64,000 nt of DNA from an uncultured Eubacteriales bacterium (GTDB taxonomy: Bacteria; Bacillota; Clostridia; Oscillospirales; Acutalibacteraceae), in assembly GCA_934463035.1 (NCBI GenBank), contig CAKSIG010000001.1, positions 124,001-188,000 of the forward strand. Direction: 5' to 3'. The notes beneath the pieces are model-generated. The model saw only the letters and a list, made by a program, of their open reading frames with translations, was not told where the DNA came from and ran no database searches. Below, one piece after another: positions 7,118 to 15,857 of the stretch. Every line of letters starts with the position of its first letter. Position 1 is the first letter of the stretch. A program made the translations under genes and the position numbers.

Positions 7118-8800
7118 CTAGTGTCTAATATCCAATTCAACCTTAGGCATTACGAGGGAGCAGGAAGTGCCTACGCCCACTTTGCTTTGAATTTTCAAGC
7201 CGTAATCCTCGCCGTAGAGGAGCCGCAGGCGCCAATTGACGTTACGCAATCCCACGTGTTTCCACTCGCTTGACAGCGGAGCGTTGATATATTCGATAAG
7301 CTCGGCGAGCTTTTCCTCGGTCATACCGACGCCGTTATCCTTTACCGAAACGGTAATATCGTTTTCGGTTTCGGTTATATTCAGGGTTATGCGCGCGTTC
7401 GGTATATCCTCATTCGCAAAGCCGTGATAAACGGCGTTTTCGATTATCGGCTGCAAGCAGTTTTTAAGCAGAACCCTATCGCCCAATTCACCCGTAATAT
7501 CGGGTATTTCAAAGTCAATATTCAAGCCGAACCTTACTTGCAGAACCTCGAAACAGCTTTTGCAGACCTCTATTTCGCTTTTGACGTTTGAGAACATACT
7601 CGTAACGTCAATACCGCTTCTCAGCATTTTAACGGTGCGCTGAATACAGTAGGATATTTTATTATCCGCACCCAGCTCGTCAAGCGCTATCCAATTTATC
7701 GCGTCAAGCGTGTTATACATAAAATGCGGAGAGAGCTGCAATTGCAGGGATATTATCTGCTGCTGTCTTAACGCCGCAACCTGCCTGTCCACCGAAGCGT
7801 TGGCCGTTGCGTATTTATTCGCAAGCTGTTTTACCGAATTTCGGACGTAGGACACCTCGTCAATATTTTCAAACGGCGACAGCGGAAAATAATCGTCAAG
7901 CGAGAAAAGCAGTTGCTTTATCGGTCTGTATGTTGCGACCGATATAAAATAAGCCGTGCCGACAACAACGACAAAAACCAGAATGAAATATAAAAACTGC
8001 CGCAGATAAAGAGCGTTATAATTCGCCTTATAATAATCTTTAAGGCAGATAGAAACTATATTAAGGTCGGTGTTATCGAGCTTGCGGGAATAGACCTTGC
8101 AGGCTTTGCCCTGAGAATAGTCAAGCTCCTTTGAAAGGTCTATTTTGCTTTCGCAGAAATCCGCAATGTTTTTATCAAGCGTATCGGTCCGCACCGATAC
8201 GGCGATATTACCGCTTTTGTCGCAAACAAAGCCGTTGCGGTTATCCGCATTTTCATCACCGAGAATTTGTTTGCCGAAAAACATTGTGTTTACAATTATA
8301 TATACCTTATTCTGATATGAGTAGGCGTTATTCTTTAAAACGAAGGTCATATAACCGTTATTCGACTTATACATTTCAAGGTTTTTATATTCGCCGAGCT
8401 TTTCAGACATATAGGGCGACGTATTTCCGACGGTTACGCTGTCGTTATCCGAGGAAATACGCACGCCGCTTATGTAATCTATCATATACATACCCGTGGA
8501 AAGCTGTTTTTCTATATTTTGTATTCTCGTATGATAGTCGCTTTCGTTTTTATCGGGAATTTTGATAGTGGCATAGGTCGCCGCCGCCGAGGAAATACGG
8601 GCAATTGAAACAACGGCGTTATCGTTCATTCGCGTCAGCCGTTCGGTCTCGGCTATATACATCTGTTTATCAAGAGACTTTTTATTGCCGACAAAAATGA
8701 ACGCAAAAAGGGTAAGCGCTATCGCCGATACCGCAAAAGTTATGATAAAAAGAGTTCTTTTGAAATTTTTGTAACGAACGGTTCCTCTGAAATGAAACAA
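7118..8800 (-). CDS. Sensor histidine kinase, YesM/LytS type
   Basis: 560 aa with two TM segments (about 15-37 and 265-288) enclosing a large extracellular sensor region, then a HAMP-like stretch. The His_kinase domain has SPHFMYNTLDAI (phospho-acceptor His near 359) and a HATPase with the ENAVYHG N-box (about 454) and NGVGM/VGLRN G-boxes. The TTG start has AGGTG six bases upstream. It lies 5 bases after the response regulator gene at 8806, forming a pair. YesM-type kinases usually control nearby sugar ABC operons; the transporter genes at 19.4-22.8 kb are the obvious target. The C-terminal LDIRH residues are encoded by TTAGA-type repeat sequence that reaches past the MITE-like element, so the end of the protein may be recent. 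Confidence 0.92.
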   Translation of the reverse strand: MFHFRGTVRYKNFKRTLFIITFAVSAIALTLFAFIFVGNKKSLDKQMYIAETERLTRMNDNAVVSIARISSAAATYATIKIPDKNESDYHTRIQNIEKQLSTGMYMIDYISGVRISSDNDSVTVGNTSPYMSEKLGEYKNLEMYKSNNGYMTFVLKNNAYSYQNKVYIIVNTMFFGKQILGDENADNRNGFVCDKSGNIAVSVRTDTLDKNIADFCESKIDLSKELDYSQGKACKVYSRKLDNTDLNIVSICLKDYYKANYNALYLRQFLYFILVFVVVVGTAYFISVATYRPIKQLLFSLDDYFPLSPFENIDEVSYVRNSVKQLANKYATANASVDRQVAALRQQQIISLQLQLSPHFMYNTLDAINWIALDELGADNKISYCIQRTVKMLRSGIDVTSMFSNVKSEIEVCKSCFEVLQVRFGLNIDFEIPDITGELGDRVLLKNCLQPIIENAVYHGFANEDIPNARITLNITETENDITVSVKDNGVGMTEEKLAELIEYINAPLSSEWKHVGLRNVNWRLRLLYGEDYGLKIQSKVGVGTSCSLVMPKVELDIRH

Positions 8801-8805
8801 TTAAT

Positions 8806-10227
8806 TCACCTATCCGACTGCGATTTTACGGAGTATTCGTGCGGCGTCATTCCGACGTTTCTTTTAAACACCTGTCCGAAATAGAGGGGATTTTGAAATC
8901 CGACCTTGTAGGACACCTCTTTAACGGAATACCTGCCCTTAGCGAAAAGCTCTTTTGCCTTGTTTATGCGGAAATCGGTCACATAATCCTTGAAATTTTT
9001 GCCTGTGTCACGCTTGAAAATACGGCTGAAATGCGCCGTGCTTATGCACAGATAGTCGCTTAACGTATTAAGTGAAATTTCGCTGCCGTAGTTATTATTT
9101 ATATATTCAATAGCCTTTGTGATAACCGCGGAGTCGCCGTGGGTGCGTTCAAACCGCAGAGAGCGCATTTCCTTGAATATATCCTTAAAATCGTCCCTTA
9201 TCCTTGCCGATTCAAGGTCTTGTCTTATTTTTTGCACCTTATCGCGGTCTTCGTTGACGGCGGACTTTAAAATTTCATCCGCCACGGAGCGTATTCGGTT
9301 AAAGGAAAGCGAATACATCATTATTTTTTCGGCGTCCTTCACGCCTTCGCCGTTCTTGGCAAGGGAGCGGTCCAGATAAAGCTCGGTGAAATACCTGTCG
9401 TTCTGAACGTAAATATCGCACACGTTGTCAAGCGGTATGCAGTTATAAGAAAACTCCGCACGGCAGGCAATTTTAACGTTCTTTTTAAGCTCGTTTAAAT
9501 AGTCGGTCATCTTACGGTAGGAAACGCTGTCCATTCGTGAAAAAACTATCACAAGCACTGCGTTTTTACTGTTTCCGACCACCGTAAACGCCTTGAAAAA
9601 TTCATTTTCCATATCCGCAAAATCGTCCCAAATTCTATAAGGGTCGGCGCTTTTAATCTCACCCGACACCGCGCTGAAATGCACAAGCTCGGCATTTTTT
9701 GAGAGTATTTCGGGGTCTTGGCTCTCAATTATCTTTTTGAATGCTTGAAGGCTGATTTCGCCGTAATAATAGTTTCGGATATTTTCCTTAACGTTGTTAT
9801 GGAGCATTACCATTCGGTTTGAAGTGCTGATAGCAAAGCTCGTAGTCTTTTCCATTTCGTCCATACAGGCTTTAACAAGCCTTTTAAGCTCTTCAAAATC
9901 GATAGGCTTTGAAACAAAGCCCGACGCTTTCAGGTTAATGGCTTTCTGCGCGTATTCAAACTTTTGATAACCCGTTATGAAAATAAATTTTGTGCGCGGC
10001 GATTTTTCGGCGATATATTCCGCCACCGCTATACCGTCAACCTTTTTCATACGTATATCGGTTATTATTATATCAACGCTGCTTGTTTTGAGCAGCTCGA
10101 TAACCTCCTCGCCGTCGCTGAGCGACGCAACAACTTCGGCATTTTCAAAGGATTCGCCTATAAACTTGCTTATACCGTTTCTTATTAACTTTTCGTCGTC
10201 ACAGACGGCTATACGGTATTTATACAA
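8806..10227 (-). CDS. Response regulator with AraC DNA-binding domain, YesN type
   Basis: 473 aa. The receiver domain (1-120) has the acidic DDE pocket, the phospho-acceptor Asp in ITDIRM (about 57) and the conserved Lys in SKPID. A middle region of about 240 residues precedes a C-terminal AraC domain (about 370-470; LSDYLCISTAHFSRIFKRDTG and VGFQNPLYFGQVFKRNVG are its two helix-turn-helix units, with TPHEY). I chose the TTG at 10227 because AAAGGAG lies 8 bases upstream; a longer frame to 10251 lacks a ribosome site. It is paired with the kinase at 7118 and lies downstream of the dockerin exoprotein gene. Likely a DNA-binding activator of the transporter operon. Confidence 0.92.
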   Translation of the reverse strand: MYKYRIAVCDDEKLIRNGISKFIGESFENAEVVASLSDGEEVIELLKTSSVDIIITDIRMKKVDGIAVAEYIAEKSPRTKFIFITGYQKFEYAQKAINLKASGFVSKPIDFEELKRLVKACMDEMEKTTSFAISTSNRMVMLHNNVKENIRNYYYGEISLQAFKKIIESQDPEILSKNAELVHFSAVSGEIKSADPYRIWDDFADMENEFFKAFTVVGNSKNAVLVIVFSRMDSVSYRKMTDYLNELKKNVKIACRAEFSYNCIPLDNVCDIYVQNDRYFTELYLDRSLAKNGEGVKDAEKIMMYSLSFNRIRSVADEILKSAVNEDRDKVQKIRQDLESARIRDDFKDIFKEMRSLRFERTHGDSAVITKAIEYINNNYGSEISLNTLSDYLCISTAHFSRIFKRDTGKNFKDYVTDFRINKAKELFAKGRYSVKEVSYKVGFQNPLYFGQVFKRNVGMTPHEYSVKSQSDR

Positions 10228-10316
10228 GAACAACACTCCTTTGCAAAGCAATTATCAATTCTATTATACAACTAAAAACGAATTTTGGGGAATGTAATTT
10301 TTGGATTTTATCACAT

Positions 10317-10346
10317 ACCTCCCCTTTTTTGAAAAAAGGGGAGGTT
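10317..10346. terminator. Strong hairpin after the dockerin exoprotein gene
   Basis: ACCTCCCCTTTTTT and its complement form a stem of about 13 bp, 22 bases after the stop of the 1824-aa gene. The T-run is short on either strand, so termination is likely but incomplete. A TATAAT box (10263-10268, minus strand) downstream could serve the response regulator gene, without a clear -35. Confidence 0.6.
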
Positions 10347-10367
10347 TTGAGTAGATTTCTTACCGAA

Positions 10368-13300
10368 TTACAGTCCCAATATTTTCTTACGAAGCAGGTT
10401 TGCGTCGTTTGTGGTTATCTCACCGTCGCCGTCCATATCGGCACGGGCAATTTGCTTGTCGGTGAGTTCCGTTTTGCCGAGAATGTAGTAGCGGATAAGC
10501 GTAACGTCCTTAACGGTAATTCTGCCGTCGCCGTTTACGTCGCCCATATCGGTGCCGCCTGTGCGTTTATAGTCCTCCTCGGAAATGTAGCGGAAGTTAT
10601 TTACAACGTTCAAATACTGTTCGGAGGAGATTCGGTTCACAAGGCTTGCGTTATAGCACTCGTCGCTGTCGTACCTGTTGCCGCGCAGGTACACGCCGTC
10701 GCTGCCGTCGGCGTTTCCGAATTCTATACCGTATTTGGCTTCGGCGCCGAAGTAGTTATTTTCGATAACGAAGTCGCGGCAGTAGTTCTGGTTGCCCATA
10801 ACGCTCATATAAGAACCGTCGTTCAGGGTGTTGCCCTTAAAGAGGAACGCCATTGAGGAAAGCGGGCGCAAGCCGTGCATCAGCATAAATTGCCAATGAC
10901 CCCAATCGGTCTGACCCTGCGCGGTGTTGCCCAAGCCCTGACCGTGCATATAGAACGGGTCGTCAAGCGTTGCGTTTACAATACTTGTATACCAGTTTAC
11001 GCCCTCGTGGGTGTTGAATATCTGACCGCCGAATTCCTTATAGGTATTGCCGTCAAACACGGTGTTGATGATAGAACCGTAGGTTCCTGCCGCGCCGCCG
11101 TTTTCATAGGAGTTATCTATGAAAAATCCGTTAGAACGCGACTTTTGAATAGCTATGAGCGAGTTACGGTTCGGACGTATTGCAAAAGGCTTATCAACCT
11201 TAATATCGGAGCCTTTGTTTTCGACTATACGCCTTGTCTGTCCTACGCCCTGACCCGATATAACGTAAATATCATATCCCGCGAGCTGACCCGACTGATA
11301 GTTTTTATCTTTCAGGCGGTAGGTGACCTCGTCAACGTTGGCGGAGCCCATTATTGCGGCGTTATCGCCTATGAACTGCATTACGCCGCCGTCGAGCAGG
11401 TGGGTACCGTCGGTTGTGGTAACCTCGTGGTTATTTCTGCTCATACCGTTAAAGTCAACGTTTTTAACGTATACCTCGCCGCTGGGCGCAAGACCGCCGC
11501 CCTTTTCGGGATCGCGGCAATTTTCAACTATAAGTGCCTGTGTTGAAGCGCAGGTACACCAGGAATAGAAATCGCTGCCGTCAAAACGTGAAAATCTCCA
11601 ATCGCCTGTTACACCCTGCGTACAGCCTACGTCCATCCAAATTGTCAGGTTCAAAAGCTGACCGTTTTCTACCCTGCTTGCATCAAGATAAGCAGTATTT
11701 CTGCCGTTTACCTTTCTTGCTTCGGCTTGTATGTCATTGGCCATTTCAACCGTTGTGTAACCCGTGTTCTTTATCGGGGTGCCGTCACCTTCGGTGGTAG
11801 CGCCTGTCAATTCCTGCAAGTGCAGGTAAACGTCCTTAATATAAACGTTTTCAGACATCTTCTGTAAACCGCTGAACGTTTTATTTGCAAAACCGCGGAA
11901 TATTGATTTATGTCTTACCCCGTAGAAAGCGATACCCTCTATTGAAACGTTGCTTGTATACTGAATATAAGCGTCGGGTGCGTCGCCCATCATCCAAGCG
12001 GTCGGGGTATACATTATTTTGGTTCGGTTTATACCCTCGCCCTTAAACACAACGTTTTCGGGGATTGTGAGGGTGTTGGTAACGCGGTAAATACCTCTCG
12101 GCAGATATACAACTCCGCCGCCGTTTTCAGCCGCGTCTATCAAAGCCGAGATTATCGCCGCGGTATCGTTAGTGGTGCTGTCGCCCTTGGCGCCGTATTT
12201 TTCGTCCTGAACGTTAAACACGGTCTTGCTCCAAGAATCGCGCGGAGAGGCGCCGACAGTAACCTCAAACGGTTCGGACCACGCGGTGTTATCGCCGTAG
12301 CCGTTATAAACAATGAGATTATATTTACCGTATGGAACGTCATTCGGAACGGCGATCTTAACGGAATACTCGTCATCATAAAGCTCGGTTATTCCGAGGG
12401 TGCGTTTATACGTTCCGTTTGTTATTACCGCAGAGAGCTTTGTTACGTCCTGAACAAGCGCCAAGTTACTGCCCTGCGCCCTTATCCAGCCGCCCTGAGT
12501 TGCGGTTTTGCCCTCGTCAGAAACGGTGAACTGAATATGCGGGTTATTGATGTAGATAATCACGTCGTCAACGGTAAGACCCGTCATATTGGATATTTGA
12601 CCCTTATTTACGGCTTTGAGCTTGACCGCGTAAACGCCCTTTTGGAAGTTCTCGGGTATTATGAATTTAATCGAGGTCGCGGTCTTTTGCTTGATTTCAA
12701 GGGTTTGAGCCTTAGTATCGCTCCAAGTCGGCTGTGCGCCGCCCTCCGCCGCCTTTGACTGGAAGGACTGCTCGCCGATATAGGAGGCTTCGGAAGCGTT
12801 AAGCGTATTATCAAGCTGCATAATTTCAACGCCGCTTACGGTCTTGCCGATGTTCTCGCCCGTAACGGTCACCATATCGCCGGGATTCATTTCGGTATTG
12901 CCCGAATAGAACACCTGAATATCGTTAGGCGCTACGTTTACGTCATAGTCGCCCTTTTTGAAGGCTACGTCAACGTCGTCAACGTAATAGTCATAGGATT
13001 TCCAAGTGCTGGGTCCGAAACCGAAAGCAAGTCTGCCGTATTCCAAAGGCATTCCGAAAATAGCGGAGAGCTTATTTTCGTGTTCATCGGTAAACGATAT
13101 TGAACCGCTTATTCCGTTATAGTTTATTGTAACGGTTATCCAATCGGACGCTTCCAGCGCTTCGTGGTCAAGGCTTCCCATCCAGCCCGAGCCGCCGTTA
13201 TTCGCGCCATCCTGAATTGTGGTTGCCGCAACCATTGTGCCTGTCGCGTTATATCCGATACTTGTATAATTATTAACATCAAGGAAGGACGGCATAAAGC

Positions 13301-15842
13301 CTGTTCTGTTAAACGCGTTACCTTCAAGGGTAGACGATGTAACTTTCATTCGGAAAGACACGCTCGTCATAACGCCGCCGCTTGCCCAAAGCTCGTCGCG
13401 TATGGTTATAAATCCGCCGTTGGCGCTTACCTTCATAACCTTGTTTGACGGATCAGTCGGGTCGGTTACTACCTCAAAGTTTTCGGTTCCCGTTATCTTT
13501 TTGGTATCTTTGGTGAATTTTGCCCACTGTTTTAAGGAGCCCGATGAAAAATCGTCGGTAAAATGAGTGGTATAATCGCCTTCCTTACGGGGTTCAAAAT
13601 AGTTATTGATTGCTTCTTTGAGTTCAAGTATATGCTCATAGAATCCCGAAAGTATCAGGCGGGACATATCGTCAAGTCCGTTATACTCAGCGATTGCCGC
13701 GTCAACAAGCGAACTGTGCGACGGGCGCGCGTCGGCTGCGTCAAGCGCGCCGAGAGAAGCATATTTTTGCTTAAATGCCGTAGTTTCGGCATTATCGCTC
13801 AGGAAAACCGACAGTTTAGCGGCAAAGCCGTTATTAAGCAGGTAATCCTTTGCTTTTGAGTCTAACTTATTCCAATCGTCCAACGCGCTTTCAAGAAGGA
13901 GTTTGTCAGCTTCGGTAAGCTCCTCGGCAGTCTTGCCGATTAATGAAGAATATTTAGCCTCGAACAGTCTTCCCATATCCTGCGAATCGTTAAAGGTTCC
14001 GCTGACGGTTATATTATCAACGTCAACGCCCGCGTTTGAGGATATTATTTTCGGAGAAAGGGTAAGACCCGTACCCTCGGGGAAGGTGTAGGTTATCTTT
14101 TTAGCGGGCAGAGTTATCTGCTTTATCTCGGTATCCTCGGACAGCTCTTTATATCCGCTCTCGGCAGTATAATACTGATAACCGTAGAGAGTTAATATAT
14201 AGCTTACCGCAACCTCGCGCTTGCTTTCCCAATTTGTATAGTCAAAGGTTGCGTCAACCTTTGTCCACATATTTCTCTGCCAATTGCCGAGACGGTAAGA
14301 CTCGTTGGCTACCCAAGCAGGGTCCTTTACAACCGTAGCGAGTTTTGAATCGTTATCTTTCGGTGTAAATGTTATTGTCTTGTCAGTCGAGACGGCTTTT
14401 ACGAAATATCCGCCGTCCTGCGAACGGAAGCAGATACCCGCGCCTATGCCGTTTTCTTCGTCATAAAGGAAATACAGGTTTCCCGTTCCCTTTTCAAACC
14501 TGAACGAAGCGGAGGCGTTAGCGGGCTTGTTGCCCTTAGTCCAATACTTTTGATTAACGCCGACTGCGGACTCTTTGCCGAGCGTTACATAGTTATTAAC
14601 GCCATCCTCGGTGTCCTCAGAGACGTAATCCGCCGTACCCTCGGTTTTTACATATTTTTCGGTAAACCACGAATCTTCAAAATCCACGGGAGTGAATTTC
14701 GCCATATTGGTGATTACGAAATCGCCCTTTGCGTCTATCAACGCCTTTTCGTCGGCAAGGTTCTGTTTTGCGTATTCGCTCAACTTCTCATAGACCGACA
14801 TAGCCTCGCCGAAAAGCGCTATATCTTCATCAGTCATTTTTGAGGTTTCAATTTTTAACACATCGCCGTATTTTTGCTTATAAGCGTCTGCGTCTATCTT
14901 GGCGTTTAATTTATCGACCGCGTCCTTTTGGGCTGAAACGACCTTGCTTACACCTGCCTTTTCAAGAACGGTTTTAACATTACTGTCAAACTTATTGTAA
15001 GCGTTGTAAGCCGCCGTAACAGCTTCGGTATCGGCAAGAGTAAGGCTGTTTACCGACTTGTTAAGCACGGTGTTTTCAGCTATAAACTGCTTTGCGGTCA
15101 TAGCGTATGACTCGATTTTAAGGTTGTCGAGCTTCATTGAGCCTGTCGACCTGAACATTGGCACAAGCGTTGTAATATCGGTTAAATTATCAAAACCTCT
15201 TGTTGCCTCGGCGGTATCGTCGCCCAAGGCAATTTGGGTTGAAGACGACGACAGTTTCATAATATCGCCGCTTTGATATTTAAGCTCGCCGTTTATTTTG
15301 AGCTTTATTGTAACCTTGGTTCCGTTGTAGGAAAACTCATATTCATAATGAGCCTTTTTAAACGGTTCAAGCTCGGCGTAAACGCTGTTGTCCTGCGGTA
15401 CCCAGAAGCAGCCGCAGAATTTGTTTGCCCAATCGCCACCTATTTCCTTAACGGTACCGTCGGTCATTGTAGCCTTTGTAGCGAACAGTCCTCCGTCGTT
15501 ATTTCTGACGGTGTTGCCGACCGCGTTGCCGTTTTTATCGGTTAAAAAGAAGTAGCCCGTTCCCGAGTTGTTGGTGAGGTCGAACGAAATTTTTGTCGGC
15601 TTGTTGCCCTCAGGCCACCATTTATCGGCTACCTGAACGTCTTTATCCTTTTCAACAGTGAGTGCGCCGTCGGTTATGTTTGAAGCGTTGGTCAGTTTAT
15701 CGGTCGCCGCCGAGAAATCTTCGCTTTCTATAACGTTTATCTGCTTAAAGGTCACCGTTTCTGCGGTGGCAAACAGCGGCAGATACGTAAGGCAGAGAGC
15801 TAACGCAACAAGACACGCCGTGATTTTATATGTTCTTTTCAT
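10368..15842 (-). CDS. Multi-domain exoprotein: beta-sandwich modules, pectate-lyase-type beta-helix, C-terminal dockerin
   Basis: 1824 aa. A signal peptide ends near residue 27 (ATA-E). Two WPxGNKP-type modules occupy about 32-245 and 385-615 (motifs near 75 and 433), separated by helical linkers (255-380, 625-750). A third LamG-like sandwich spans about 755-965. IPT/TIG-like Ig domains lie at about 970-1195. A Pectate_lyase_3-type start follows (YGAKGDSTTNDTAAI near 1216, GGGVVYLPRG near 1242) and leads into a right-handed beta-helix to about 1735. The C-terminus is a type I dockerin (1766-1824) with calcium loops DVNGDGRITVKD and DMDGDGEITTND. It probably degrades or binds a polyuronide or similar polysaccharide; catalytic residues cannot be assigned from sequence alone. 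The dockerin implies a cohesin partner, and one candidate is encoded two genes upstream. Confidence 0.9.
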   Translation of the reverse strand: MKRTYKITACLVALALCLTYLPLFATAETVTFKQINVIESEDFSAATDKLTNASNITDGALTVEKDKDVQVADKWWPEGNKPTKISFDLTNNSGTGYFFLTDKNGNAVGNTVRNNDGGLFATKATMTDGTVKEIGGDWANKFCGCFWVPQDNSVYAELEPFKKAHYEYEFSYNGTKVTIKLKINGELKYQSGDIMKLSSSSTQIALGDDTAEATRGFDNLTDITTLVPMFRSTGSMKLDNLKIESYAMTAKQFIAENTVLNKSVNSLTLADTEAVTAAYNAYNKFDSNVKTVLEKAGVSKVVSAQKDAVDKLNAKIDADAYKQKYGDVLKIETSKMTDEDIALFGEAMSVYEKLSEYAKQNLADEKALIDAKGDFVITNMAKFTPVDFEDSWFTEKYVKTEGTADYVSEDTEDGVNNYVTLGKESAVGVNQKYWTKGNKPANASASFRFEKGTGNLYFLYDEENGIGAGICFRSQDGGYFVKAVSTDKTITFTPKDNDSKLATVVKDPAWVANESYRLGNWQRNMWTKVDATFDYTNWESKREVAVSYILTLYGYQYYTAESGYKELSEDTEIKQITLPAKKITYTFPEGTGLTLSPKIISSNAGVDVDNITVSGTFNDSQDMGRLFEAKYSSLIGKTAEELTEADKLLLESALDDWNKLDSKAKDYLLNNGFAAKLSVFLSDNAETTAFKQKYASLGALDAADARPSHSSLVDAAIAEYNGLDDMSRLILSGFYEHILELKEAINNYFEPRKEGDYTTHFTDDFSSGSLKQWAKFTKDTKKITGTENFEVVTDPTDPSNKVMKVSANGGFITIRDELWASGGVMTSVSFRMKVTSSTLEGNAFNRTGFMPSFLDVNNYTSIGYNATGTMVAATTIQDGANNGGSGWMGSLDHEALEASDWITVTINYNGISGSISFTDEHENKLSAIFGMPLEYGRLAFGFGPSTWKSYDYYVDDVDVAFKKGDYDVNVAPNDIQVFYSGNTEMNPGDMVTVTGENIGKTVSGVEIMQLDNTLNASEASYIGEQSFQSKAAEGGAQPTWSDTKAQTLEIKQKTATSIKFIIPENFQKGVYAVKLKAVNKGQISNMTGLTVDDVIIYINNPHIQFTVSDEGKTATQGGWIRAQGSNLALVQDVTKLSAVITNGTYKRTLGITELYDDEYSVKIAVPNDVPYGKYNLIVYNGYGDNTAWSEPFEVTVGASPRDSWSKTVFNVQDEKYGAKGDSTTNDTAAIISALIDAAENGGGVVYLPRGIYRVTNTLTIPENVVFKGEGINRTKIMYTPTAWMMGDAPDAYIQYTSNVSIEGIAFYGVRHKSIFRGFANKTFSGLQKMSENVYIKDVYLHLQELTGATTEGDGTPIKNTGYTTVEMANDIQAEARKVNGRNTAYLDASRVENGQLLNLTIWMDVGCTQGVTGDWRFSRFDGSDFYSWCTCASTQALIVENCRDPEKGGGLAPSGEVYVKNVDFNGMSRNNHEVTTTDGTHLLDGGVMQFIGDNAAIMGSANVDEVTYRLKDKNYQSGQLAGYDIYVISGQGVGQTRRIVENKGSDIKVDKPFAIRPNRNSLIAIQKSRSNGFFIDNSYENGGAAGTYGSIINTVFDGNTYKEFGGQIFNTHEGVNWYTSIVNATLDDPFYMHGQGLGNTAQGQTDWGHWQFMLMHGLRPLSSMAFLFKGNTLNDGSYMSVMGNQNYCRDFVIENNYFGAEAKYGIEFGNADGSDGVYLRGNRYDSDECYNASLVNRISSEQYLNVVNNFRYISEEDYKRTGGTDMGDVNGDGRITVKDVTLIRYYILGKTELTDKQIARADMDGDGEITTNDANLLRKKILGL

Positions 15843-15857
15843 TGCATTATCCCCCTA

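Noticed and set aside
10875..11546. 223-aa open frame antisense to the 1824-aa exoprotein
   Set aside because: Fully inside a clear beta-helix coding region; no family pattern, no ribosome site.
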